Below, one piece after another: positions 17,341 through 24,914 of a stretch of DNA of 43,092 nt (the first letter of the stretch is position 1; the number at the start of each line of letters is the position of its first letter). Below the pieces are notes generated by a model that saw only the letters and a list, made by a program, of their open reading frames with translations, did not search any database and was not told the origin of the DNA. Source of the stretch: an uncultured Pseudobutyrivibrio sp. (GTDB lineage Bacteria; Bacillota; Clostridia; Lachnospirales; Lachnospiraceae); the NCBI GenBank assembly GCA_902775195.1, contig CACYLQ010000007.1, forward strand, positions 1 through 43,092, given 5' to 3'. The position numbers were made by a program, and so were the translations under genes.

Positions 17341-17445
17341 TTCATACTATAAATGTGGAATTTTCAACATTATTACACATTTATACACTAAAATTACATC
17401 TAATAAGTCATTAGACTTACTTACAGTAAAAAGGTGGGGGCACTT

Positions 17446-17523
17446 ATGAATCGCATAGGTGGCCTCATTTTTCATGCCCTCCCAGGCCCATTCTACATGG
17501 AGGTTATTAGTTACAAGATGTAA
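17446..17523 (+). CDS. possible 25-codon peptide upstream of yhaO
   Basis: ATG 17446 has AAGGTGG (17431-17437) 8 bases upstream and opens 25 codons (MNRIGGLIFHALPGPFYMEV, then ISYKM) to TAA at 17521-17523. It lies in the 250-base gap before yhaO and partly overlaps the yhaO promoter candidate. A good ribosome site is the only positive evidence; the sequence is not known to me and may be chance. It could alternatively mark an unrecognised small RNA (the G-rich and C-rich blocks near 17435-17493 could pair). Confidence 0.25.
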   Translation: MNRIGGLIFHALPGPFYMEVISYKM

Positions 17524-17538
17524 CAAATATGGTAGAAT
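17511..17538 (+). promoter_or_regulatory. promoter candidate for yhaO-yhaN
   Basis: Extended -10 TGGTAGAAT (TAGAAT at 17533-17538) with a weak -35 (TTACAA, 17511-17516) at 16 bases. The yhaO start codon is 29 bases further. Confidence 0.5.
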
Positions 17539-17567
17539 GTACGTAGTTTTTACGGGGGATAATGCGG

Positions 17568-18650
17568 ATGAAAATTATTCACTGTGCAGACCTGCACTTA
17601 GATTCCAAAATGGAAAGTAATTTAGATAAAGAGCAAGCCTCACTCAGACGTATTGAGTTGGTGGAGACCTACGAGCGTATGGTGGAATTCGCCAAGAAAA
17701 ATGATGTGAGGGCCATATTGATTGCTGGTGATTTGTTCGACAAGACACATATCCGTAAGGATATTAAAAAGCGTGTTGTGGAGCAGATTATTGGTGCACC
17801 GGAGATTGATTTTTATTATCTCAAGGGTAATCATGATAGATGCGACTTTATGGAAGAAGGTATAGATGAAATACCTTCTAATTTTCATATGTTCAATTCA
17901 GAAGGCTGGACCAGTTATGACTGTGAGGATGTGGTAATCACTGGTATGGAGATTAACTCATCTAATATTTCTACTATGGCACAGCGTTTGGTTTTAGATT
18001 CGGCTGCCACGAATATCGTTATGCTTCATGGTCAGCAATCTGATTATGATGGCAAGGATGGGGCAGAGATTATCAATACACAGGCTCTTAAGGGCAAATT
18101 TATTGATTACCTGGCTTTAGGTCATGTTCATAAGTTTATCTTTGAGGCACTGGATGATAGAGGCGTTTACTGCTATCCAGGTTGCTTGGAGGGACGTGGT
18201 TTTGATGAAACAGGTGATAAGGGCTTTGTTCTTATGGAGATAGAGGATGGAAAAATAACATCTGAATTCATTCCATTTGCTCTTAGACGCTTGCATGAAA
18301 TAAATGTAGAGGTTACTGCAGATATGGATTTGCAGGCTGTTGCATCAAAGGCTAGAGAACAGCTTCTGGATGTAGATGATCAGGACCTTGTTAAGTTTGT
18401 ACTTACAGGTGAGCGTGAATTGGATGATGAACTGGATATCATTCGTTTTGTGCGCTTATTTGAAAATAAATATTTCTTCGTAAAATGCTACGACAGAACC
18501 AAGACTTTAGTAGATTACGATAGTTTCAAATACGATAAAAGTCTTAAGGGCGAATTTGTTAGACTTGTTCAGTCTCAGGATATGGATGAGGACGAAAAGG
18601 CCAAAATTATCGAAATTGGTATTAGAGCCATAATGGGGGAGGAACTATAA
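17568..18650 (+). CDS. yhaO: YhaO-like metallophosphoesterase (SbcD/Mre11 family)
   Basis: A DNA-repair-type exonuclease subunit. The metal-site motifs of the calcineurin fold are in order: CADLHLD near the N-terminus, AGDLFDK, LKGNHDRCD, VMLHGQ and LALGHVHKF. The C-terminal part (IEDGKITSEFIPFALRRLHE onward) is the capping domain. At 360 aa it matches Bacillus YhaO. ATG 17568 is preferred over ATG 17562 because GGGGG (17554-17558) is 9 rather than 3 bases away. It directly abuts yhaN, and the pair is the Firmicute equivalent of Mre11-Rad50. Confidence 0.9.
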   Translation: MKIIHCADLHLDSKMESNLDKEQASLRRIELVETYERMVEFAKKNDVRAILIAGDLFDKTHIRKDIKKRVVEQIIGAPEIDFYYLKGNHDRCDFMEEGIDEIPSNFHMFNSEGWTSYDCEDVVITGMEINSSNISTMAQRLVLDSAATNIVMLHGQQSDYDGKDGAEIINTQALKGKFIDYLALGHVHKFIFEALDDRGVYCYPGCLEGRGFDETGDKGFVLMEIEDGKITSEFIPFALRRLHEINVEVTADMDLQAVASKAREQLLDVDDQDLVKFVLTGERELDDELDIIRFVRLFENKYFFVKCYDRTKTLVDYDSFKYDKSLKGEFVRLVQSQDMDEDEKAKIIEIGIRAIMGEEL

Positions 18651-21323
18651 ATGAAACTTATTTCGTGTTATATTGCCCATTTTGGCAAGATTACAGAATT
18701 TAAATATGATTTTAACGATGGTTTTAACTCAATCCTTCAGGAGAATGGTTGGGGTAAAACTACATTTTCGGTGTTTATCAAGGCTATGTTTTATGGCCTG
18801 GAATATTCCCCAAATACAAAGAAAAAGCTTCTAGAGCGTAATCATTATCTGCCATGGGACGGAAGCCTTTGTGGCGGTAATATCGTGTTCAGCACTAAGA
18901 ACAGACAGTATCGTATCGAGCGTACCTTCGGTAGAACAGATAAGGATGATACCTTTGTGCTTTACGATAACGAAACAGGTCTTGTTAGCAACGATTACTC
19001 AGAGGACATTGGTGAAGAACTGTTTTTGGTAGATAGAGATTCCTTTGAAAAGAGTGTATATATTCCACAGCTTTCCCTTGGAACAGCTATGACAGATTCA
19101 CTGAATGCTAAGATGGGAAATCTTACATCAGCCAGGGACGATATCAATAACTTTGATACAGCTCTTAAAAGTGTTAAGGATGCTAGGGTAGAATACACCC
19201 GCAACAGTAAGATAAACCCAGGTAAGTTATTTGGCACCAGGCAGGAAATTAATAAATGCAAGGAAGAGTTTGAAAAGCTTCCAGCCATTGAAGAGAGCGT
19301 TGAGGCCATGAGCTGCCTTATCGAAGAAAAGCAGCAGAACCTGGATAATCTTAACAATGAAAAGGCAAAGCTTGCAGAAAGCATCCAGCTTCAGAGTAAA
19401 AAGGAGCAGGAGCTTGGCGCCTATAAGATTCACAAGGAAAATCTTATGGCCGAGGAGCAAAAGATATCAGACCTTGATAACTTCTTTGCAGCAGGCATTC
19501 CTACAGATGATGAGATAATCATGCTAGAACAGACCGAACGTGATTTGGCTGTTCACGAAAGAGCATTTAAGGCCTTAAATGAAGACCTTGATAGAGAAGG
19601 AAATGTTTTTGATAAGCCATTTATGAACAGAATCCCAGATGACACAGAGTTTGCCATATGGAACAAAATGGCTGCAAATCTTTCTGAGCTTAGAGCCAAG
19701 GCAGAACATTCAAAGCTATCAGAGGAATCATCTAAACAGCTTACAGAGCTTAAATTCTTCTTTGATAAGCTGGTGCCTACAGATGAGCAGCTGGCTCACA
19801 TAGAACGTCAGACAACCCAGATTACAGGTCTTCAGGCACGTATTAGCCAAAGCAACGAAAGACTTATCACCTTAAGGGCAGAGCAGGAGGCCAACGAAAA
19901 GGTAAGCCGCAACAATACTGTTACGGTTTGGCACATACTTGGCACTATTCTCCTTGTTATATTTATCCTTTCAGGCGTTGTGTTTAGCAATTACATGGCA
20001 GATATTGTTGGAAGGATTGTTGAAATTGTCAGCGTGGTGGCTATCATTGCTGATGTGATATTCCTGATAATTAGTGGACGCCGTTCTCACAAGAATAAGC
20101 TTAAGCAGTCTGAAGAATATGCAGACAGAGTTGAAGAGGAAGAGGATGCCCTTGAACTTAGCAATCTTGAGCTTAGAGAATTAGAGGAAGAATGCGAGGA
20201 ATTCTTATCACATTTCCTTCTTACAAGAGCTTCAACCATGCAGGAAAATGTTTACGAAATCAGACGTAAGCTTGACCAATATAGACATCTTTTGGACGAG
20301 GAAAACTCACGCCATCAGGAGGCAGAGGGAACACTTGATGAGCTGGCTGATTTACAGCTTGAGCTTTACACAAAGATTCAGCCATTCGCCAGCTGCTATG
20401 GAATCAATCTGTACGATATGGGCGGTGAGTATGAATTCCTGTCACAACTTAAAAAGGATGCCGATAAATATGCAAAGCACCTAGAATCCTTGGAGGAAAT
20501 GGCCAGCCATGAGAATTCAATTAGAACCATGACTGCCGATATCGAAAACATCATCAAAAGATATCCTGTGGATGAGACCTTGCGCCGTGCTGAGGCTATC
20601 CAAAGCATCGGTATTAAAAAGCGTGAATACGAGGCAATAAAGGCTCGTATTGATGAACTTAAGGACGCTATAACAAAGTTTGAAGCAGAATTCGATGTAA
20701 ACGAAGAGGTTCAATCTGTTGATGATTTGCAGCAGAAGCAGTCAGAATTGGATGAACAGATAGTAGAGCTTAATAAGCAGCTGATTCAGGAGAAGGAAAA
20801 TCTTTCACAGGCTCTTGAAGAGGTGGAAAGATTAAGCGATATATCAGAGCAGATAGAACGTCTTGAGGTAAAGGAAAGGGACTACAAAAAGGAAGCTGAT
20901 ATCTTAGGCAAGACAGAGGATTTCCTTAATCGTGCCAGAGAAAGCTTCCAGTCCAAATACATGCAGCCACTTCAGAATGGCTTGCACAAATACTTAAGCC
21001 TTATTGATGGTCCAGAGGGAACAAAATCTGGCTACGCCATCGACGACTTCGAGCTTGATATGGACCTTAACATCAAGCTTAGCTATTCAGGCAGCACCAA
21101 GGGCGCTGAATATCTATCACAGGGATATCAGGATTTAGTAGCACTTTGCTCACGCCTTGCCCTTGTAGATGTGCTCTATCCAGAGGAAAAGCCAATCCTC
21201 ATTTTGGATGACCCATTTACAAACCTGGATGACAAAAAAATAAAGGAGTCGTTAAAACTCCTTCATACTATAGCGGATGAACGCCAGACCGTGTATTTCA
21301 CATGTCATGATAGTAGATTGTAA
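18651..21323 (+). CDS. yhaN: YhaN-like Rad50/SbcC-type ATPase with membrane segments
   Basis: Partner ATPase of YhaO. Walker A region at the N-terminus reads GWGKTTFSVFIKAMFYG (about residues 34-50). Long coiled coils (residues about 190-420 and 480-790) frame two hydrophobic helices at about 426-480 (WHILGTILLVIFILSGVVF and IVSVVAIIADVIFLII). The C-terminus has the signature-like region (LSQGYQDLVALCSRLALVD) and Walker B (ILILDDPFTNLDD). The 890-residue length fits the family. The membrane pair replaces the zinc hook of SbcC and suggests membrane-tethered DNA processing. It starts one base after yhaO ends. Confidence 0.9.
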   Translation: MKLISCYIAHFGKITEFKYDFNDGFNSILQENGWGKTTFSVFIKAMFYGLEYSPNTKKKLLERNHYLPWDGSLCGGNIVFSTKNRQYRIERTFGRTDKDDTFVLYDNETGLVSNDYSEDIGEELFLVDRDSFEKSVYIPQLSLGTAMTDSLNAKMGNLTSARDDINNFDTALKSVKDARVEYTRNSKINPGKLFGTRQEINKCKEEFEKLPAIEESVEAMSCLIEEKQQNLDNLNNEKAKLAESIQLQSKKEQELGAYKIHKENLMAEEQKISDLDNFFAAGIPTDDEIIMLEQTERDLAVHERAFKALNEDLDREGNVFDKPFMNRIPDDTEFAIWNKMAANLSELRAKAEHSKLSEESSKQLTELKFFFDKLVPTDEQLAHIERQTTQITGLQARISQSNERLITLRAEQEANEKVSRNNTVTVWHILGTILLVIFILSGVVFSNYMADIVGRIVEIVSVVAIIADVIFLIISGRRSHKNKLKQSEEYADRVEEEEDALELSNLELRELEEECEEFLSHFLLTRASTMQENVYEIRRKLDQYRHLLDEENSRHQEAEGTLDELADLQLELYTKIQPFASCYGINLYDMGGEYEFLSQLKKDADKYAKHLESLEEMASHENSIRTMTADIENIIKRYPVDETLRRAEAIQSIGIKKREYEAIKARIDELKDAITKFEAEFDVNEEVQSVDDLQQKQSELDEQIVELNKQLIQEKENLSQALEEVERLSDISEQIERLEVKERDYKKEADILGKTEDFLNRARESFQSKYMQPLQNGLHKYLSLIDGPEGTKSGYAIDDFELDMDLNIKLSYSGSTKGAEYLSQGYQDLVALCSRLALVDVLYPEEKPILILDDPFTNLDDKKIKESLKLLHTIADERQTVYFTCHDSRL

Positions 21324-21350
21324 GCAATTATATACTTGAAAAAATATTTG

Positions 21351-21393
21351 AACTCGCATACCTTAGAAGAATTATAGGGTGTGCGAGTTTTTA
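21351..21393 (+). terminator. intrinsic terminator after yhaN
   Basis: AACTCGCATACC (21351-21362) pairs with GGTGTGCGAGTT (21378-21389) through one T-G wobble, 15-base loop, then a T-run. Confidence 0.8.
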
Positions 21394-21562
21394 TATGCGC
21401 AGTTTTATAAGTGAGTCGTATAAACGACATGACACTTGAATTATAGTGAATATTTATATAGAATATTGCTTTGCTGGGAAAAATCAAAAGTTCCTTGATA
21501 AATTGTTATAAGGTGGAAATTGGCTAGATGTTCTATTATGACATCTCATGATCATCAAGTAA

Positions 21563-21724
21563 ATCTTGGGAACTAATTATAGAAAAAAAATTTATGATTT
21601 TAGCCAGGGAATGAAAGAACATATTTACTATGATAGAGATAATAATATCCAATTAGAAGTAGTTTACTATGAAGGTGCAAATGGAAAACAGATAGCATTT
21701 ATAGTTATGTCAAATATAGATTAA
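21563..21724 (+). pseudogene. 3' remnant of an unknown gene
   Basis: An open frame without a plausible start reads ILGTNYRKKIYDFSQGMKEH and then IYYDRDNNIQLEVVYYEGAN to TAA at 21722-21724. Amino-acid composition looks coding, with alternating hydrophobic residues as in a beta-sheet, but the 5' side is closed by stops and no ribosome site is present. Probably the tail of a deleted gene; the family is not recognised. Confidence 0.35.
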
Positions 21725-21727
21725 ATC

Positions 21728-21760
21728 AAAAAAGCAATTCCCGCTTTTATGGGGAATTGC
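21728..21760 (-). terminator. terminator of the DUF4143 ATPase gene (bidirectional-capable)
   Basis: GCAATTCCC (21734-21742) and GGGAATTGC (21752-21760) form a 9-bp stem. On the minus strand it is followed by six or more U residues, so it ends the ATPase transcript. Confidence 0.85.
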
Positions 21761-21770
21761 ATTTTATGTA

Positions 21771-23177
21771 TTATTCAGTAATTACAGGAACAGTCAAGTT
21801 TTCTACATCAACAGGAGTAACGATTTGACTATCTGTATTTCGTTTAATAAATCCAACGGCATATAGTGGGTAAGTATAAAAACCATCACCTTCACCAACA
21901 TTTGTATCTGCAAATTTAATTGCGGGATGTTTTCCAAATCTTTTTGGATTGGCCAATACAAATTTCATACTTGTAGAACGGGTATTGGAAGATTTGCATT
22001 CTACAATGGTGGTTTCTCCATTATTTTCAAATAAGAAATCTAGTTCTGGAGAGCCGCTTGGAGCATGAAAATAGTACAGGCTTATATTATTAACAGTAAA
22101 TGCAGAAGCTATCATGTTTTCTGCAATGGCACCTTTATAGGAGCTGAGATTACCTTCTAGTATTTGCATAGGAACCTCGTCGCCTAACTGGGAAACTAAT
22201 AATCCTGTATCAATGAAAAATGCTTTGAATTCATTGGCTTTTTTTACACCTTCAAGCGGGAATGATATTTCCAGCGTATTATATGAAAGTACAGCTAATC
22301 CTACATCTACAAGGTATTGCAAACCATCTGCCTTTTCTGGAGAATGCCCTTTTACATTCACAAGACTATATTGGAATTTCTTGTATTCCTTGGATAATTG
22401 GGCTGGCATTGAATTAAGGCAAGCTTCCGCTCTAAGTTTTAAAACCTCGTTAACAAGGTCATTTCCTTCATTGTCCTTATATCTACCGAAGTCATCCTTG
22501 ATAGAACTTATAATTCTTTGCTGTATTTTTCTAACAGCATTCAAATCGTGAGTATAAAAAAAAGTGTTTACGGCCTCCGGCATCCCACCGACAATAAGGT
22601 ATTGTAGGTAAAGGGAACGAATACTTTCATGAATAGTTTTTTCGATTGTTTCATGAGTTTCGAGGGCTTTTTCTATATATGTTATTATGTCAGGATTAAT
22701 ACCTGTATTAGTAAGAAATTCTCTAAAAGAAAGTGGATACATTGTAATTTGCTCTTCGTATCCTACAGGAATCCCTCGCACATATGGTTCTCTAAAGCCC
22801 TTTACACCTAGGAAGCTGCCTGTGGCAATAACATCATATCTACCATCAATATCCCAATACTTTAATGAGCTTCTAGCATTAGGACAATCCTGTATTTCAT
22901 CTAAAATGATAAGAGTTTTTTTAGGAATGAACTTTGCTGATGTAATAGCTGCGGAAATAGACATTACCATTTTATCAACATCGAAATTTCCATCAAACGC
23001 ACTATGTACGTTCTTATCTGCACGTAAATCTATATAAACACAGCTTTCATAGAATTCTTTGCCGAATTGCTTTACTATGTATGTTTTTCCTATCTGACGA
23101 AGTCCCTTGATAACTAGTGGATGGTGAGGGTTTTCTTTCCAATTTATTAAGTTGTACCAAATATCCCTTTTTAACAT
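21771..23177 (-). CDS. AAA ATPase with DUF4143 domain
   Basis: 468 residues. The N-terminal AAA_14 domain has Walker A GLRQIGKT (25-32) and Walker B LIILDEIQDCPNARSSLKYW, with a sensor-like ATGSFLGV. The C-terminal DUF4143 region carries a nuclease-like core (FIDTGLLVSQLGD, then SPELDFLFENNGETTIVECK, where D, E and K resemble a PD-(D/E)XK site). Such genes are common in anaerobic Firmicutes and of unknown role. It is transcribed alone, with its own promoter (23201-23229) and terminator. Four 33-bp repeats lie upstream, and a hairpin covers its ribosome site. Confidence 0.9.
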   Translation of the reverse strand: MLKRDIWYNLINWKENPHHPLVIKGLRQIGKTYIVKQFGKEFYESCVYIDLRADKNVHSAFDGNFDVDKMVMSISAAITSAKFIPKKTLIILDEIQDCPNARSSLKYWDIDGRYDVIATGSFLGVKGFREPYVRGIPVGYEEQITMYPLSFREFLTNTGINPDIITYIEKALETHETIEKTIHESIRSLYLQYLIVGGMPEAVNTFFYTHDLNAVRKIQQRIISSIKDDFGRYKDNEGNDLVNEVLKLRAEACLNSMPAQLSKEYKKFQYSLVNVKGHSPEKADGLQYLVDVGLAVLSYNTLEISFPLEGVKKANEFKAFFIDTGLLVSQLGDEVPMQILEGNLSSYKGAIAENMIASAFTVNNISLYYFHAPSGSPELDFLFENNGETTIVECKSSNTRSTSMKFVLANPKRFGKHPAIKFADTNVGEGDGFYTYPLYAVGFIKRNTDSQIVTPVDVENLTVPVITE

Positions 23178-23183
23178 AAAAAA

Positions 23184-23200
23184 AGCCTCCTTATGAGGCT
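23184..23200 (-). promoter_or_regulatory. palindrome covering the ribosome site of the DUF4143 gene
   Basis: On the minus strand AGCCTC-ataag-GAGGCT precedes seven T residues and the ATG at 23177. The right arm contains the GGAGG ribosome site. The predicted RNA start (about 23194) falls in the loop, so only transcripts from further upstream could fold the hairpin and hide the site; it also looks like a terminator for such read-through. Confidence 0.6.
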
Positions 23201-23229
23201 AGTATATTACGCTTATTGTCATTTTTCAA
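23201..23229 (-). promoter_or_regulatory. promoter of the DUF4143 ATPase gene
   Basis: Minus strand: TTGAAA (23224-23229), 17 bases, TATACT (23201-23206). The -35 box overlaps the first copy of the 33-bp repeat array. Confidence 0.75.
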
Positions 23230-23338
23230 TAGTATTTTGTGATGGGTTTTGTCATTTTTAAAAGGTTAAATGATATAAATTTTGTCATTTTTAAGAGGCT
23301 AAATGGAATAAATTTTGTCATTTTTAAAAGGTTGGATA
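23214..23338. repeat. four tandem 33-bp iteron-like repeats
   Basis: Copies begin at 23214 (degenerate), 23247, 23280 and 23313, exactly 33 bases apart. The core is TTTTGTCATTTTTAARAGG, and the remainder of the unit (about TAAATGRWATAAA) is shared by copies 2 and 3. The fourth copy is cut short near the end of the zinc-ribbon gene. The array sits directly upstream of, and overlaps, the ATPase promoter, so it could be a multi-site operator with about three helical turns per unit. Confidence 0.85.
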
Positions 23339-23599
23339 CTATGGGCTGCTTTTCTTGTACTCAAGATGACCTTCACGGACCCACTCATGGATGAGACTTC
23401 TATCGATTCCAAATTCTTGGGCTACCATCATTTCATTAACATCATAGTTATTTAGAATGAACTCTTTCACTTTTGGAAAGAGTTCATTTTTCATGCATTC
23501 CTTACATTTATCGTAAGGTGAGCTGACAGGTATCCTGCAGCCACACTTTTCGCAATGTCTTGTGATTGGACCTTCTGGATTTAGGTTTAGTCTTGGCAT
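23339..23599 (-). CDS. zinc-ribbon plus helix-turn-helix protein (YvyF-like)
   Basis: 86 residues. Four cysteines in two pairs (CEKCGC and CKECM) form a zinc ribbon at residues about 16-36, followed by a helical DNA-binding-like part (DVNEMMVAQEFGIDRSLIHE, ending VREGHLEYKK). The layout recalls the flagellar-operon protein YvyF/TIGR03826, but no flagellar genes are near, so only the architecture is claimed. It lies 24 bases downstream of murD on the same strand and may be co-transcribed with it. Its last codons abut the repeat array. Confidence 0.7.
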   Translation of the reverse strand: MPRLNLNPEGPITRHCEKCGCRIPVSSPYDKCKECMKNELFPKVKEFILNNYDVNEMMVAQEFGIDRSLIHEWVREGHLEYKKSSP

Positions 23600-23623
23600 A
23601 ACTTAATCCTCCGGGATTACCCT

Positions 23624-24913
23624 CTATAGACCAACGTGTTCTTTGAAGAAATCTCCACGCTGCTCAAAGTTTTTGAAGTGGCCGTAGCTGGCAGCAGCTG
23701 GTGATAAAATAACAGCAGTTCCCTTGCTAGCGTTTTCTACTGCAAATGTGCAGGCATCGGCAAGCTCTTCAATGTAAGTTACTCTGCTCATGAAATCCTG
23801 GCTTGCAGTAGCCTTAAGCTTATCTAAAATAACCTTACCACTGTCGTACATTAGAATAATGTGCTCTAATCTAGTGGTAGGTAAAAATTCAACTAATGGA
23901 TCGTAATCAATTCCTCTATCCATACCTCCAAGTAAGATAGTGCCGGCATTTGGAATGGCACGAACTGCACTGATGGCAGATTCTACTGTGGTAGAGATTG
24001 AATCGTCGTAGTAATCAACATCATCCTTCTTGCCAATGAACTGAAGACGATGAGCAAGTGTCTTGAAGCTTGCAAGAGCCTTCATGAATTCATCATCAGT
24101 GATGTCGTATCTTCTACAAACATCATATACAAAAGCAGTGTTGAAAAGGTTGTGTGTTCCGCGAAGAGTAACACCAGGGATTTCTTCAAATGATTTGAAA
24201 GGAAGGTCTGCAGATTTAACTTTGATAACAGCAGCCTTGCATTCGCCAGGTGTTGGCAAGAAATCAGGATTGCAGAAAAGGAAATCGCAATAGCCCTGGT
24301 TTCTGTATATATTCTTCTTAGCGTTCCAGTATTTTTCAACAGTGCCATAATGGTCAAGGTGATCCTCGTAAAGGTTTAGAAGGATGGCCTTAGATGGTGA
24401 ATAATGAGCATATTCAAGCTGATGGCAAGAAAGCTCAAATACGATAATGGTACGTGGATGAATCTGGTCTGTAATATCAAAAATAGGAAGACCGATGTTG
24501 CCACCGAATAGCACGTCCTTACCGCATGTTTTAAGTATATGATATAAAAGTGAAGAAGTTGTGGACTTGCCTTTTGTACCAGTGATACCGATCGTCTGTG
24601 CACCATAAACCATAAGGAATAAGTCTGCCTGACATGTGATGTGGCATTTGTATTCCTTGATATCCTTAGGAAGAACTATGCCAGGGCTTTTTAATACTAC
24701 ATCATAATCATCCAGGCAATCTAAGTAGTTTGCCCCAGTGATAACGTTGTGCATAGCTGTAAGATCTGAGCTTACTGCGTTAGCATCAGCGATGTCTAAA
24801 CATTCATATCCTCCTACTGAAGAAATTAGGCGAAAGCTTGACTGACCTTCGCGACCAAAACCAAGAATTAAAACCTTTTTATCTTTAACTAAATTTCTAA
24901 TTGTCTCTTTCAT
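23624..24913 (-). CDS. MurD-family ligase, probably MurD2 (L-glutamate adding)
   Basis: An ATP-dependent cytoplasmic ligase that adds glutamate to UDP-MurNAc-L-Ala. It has the Mur ligase P-loop TGTKGKST (111-118), FGGNIGLP, ELSCHQLEY and ILLNLYEDHLDHYGT, and the C-terminal LAHRLQFIGKKDDVDYYDDS. Canonical MurD has SSFQLE and NDSKATN where this protein has SCHQLEY and DDSISTT. Together with the MurL-like gene one base upstream, this suggests the MurD2 variant that uses L-Glu. The one-base gap implies translational coupling. Ordinary MurD using D-Glu remains possible; a search for a second murD and murI in the genome would decide. Confidence 0.8.
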   Translation of the reverse strand: MKETIRNLVKDKKVLILGFGREGQSSFRLISSVGGYECLDIADANAVSSDLTAMHNVITGANYLDCLDDYDVVLKSPGIVLPKDIKEYKCHITCQADLFLMVYGAQTIGITGTKGKSTTSSLLYHILKTCGKDVLFGGNIGLPIFDITDQIHPRTIIVFELSCHQLEYAHYSPSKAILLNLYEDHLDHYGTVEKYWNAKKNIYRNQGYCDFLFCNPDFLPTPGECKAAVIKVKSADLPFKSFEEIPGVTLRGTHNLFNTAFVYDVCRRYDITDDEFMKALASFKTLAHRLQFIGKKDDVDYYDDSISTTVESAISAVRAIPNAGTILLGGMDRGIDYDPLVEFLPTTRLEHIILMYDSGKVILDKLKATASQDFMSRVTYIEELADACTFAVENASKGTAVILSPAAASYGHFKNFEQRGDFFKEHVGL

Positions 24914-24914
24914 T

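Larger units (their letters stand above)
21394..21770. other. gap between yhaN and the DUF4143 gene
   Basis: Apart from the decayed reading frame at 21563-21724 and the terminator at 21728-21760 (listed separately), I see nothing coding here. A TTTATATGCG (21390-21399) and a CGTATAAA (21417-21424) lie in opposed orientation and recall the half-sites of the array at 28791-29004; this may be chance. Confidence 0.4.

Noticed and set aside
21390..21424. Extra copy of the TATAYGCG inverted pair
   Set aside because: The second half-site lacks part of the core and the spacing (about 19) differs from the array; may be chance.
23214..23338. CRISPR array or plasmid origin
   Set aside because: The whole 33-bp unit is repeated, with no unique spacers, and no replication initiator gene is adjacent.
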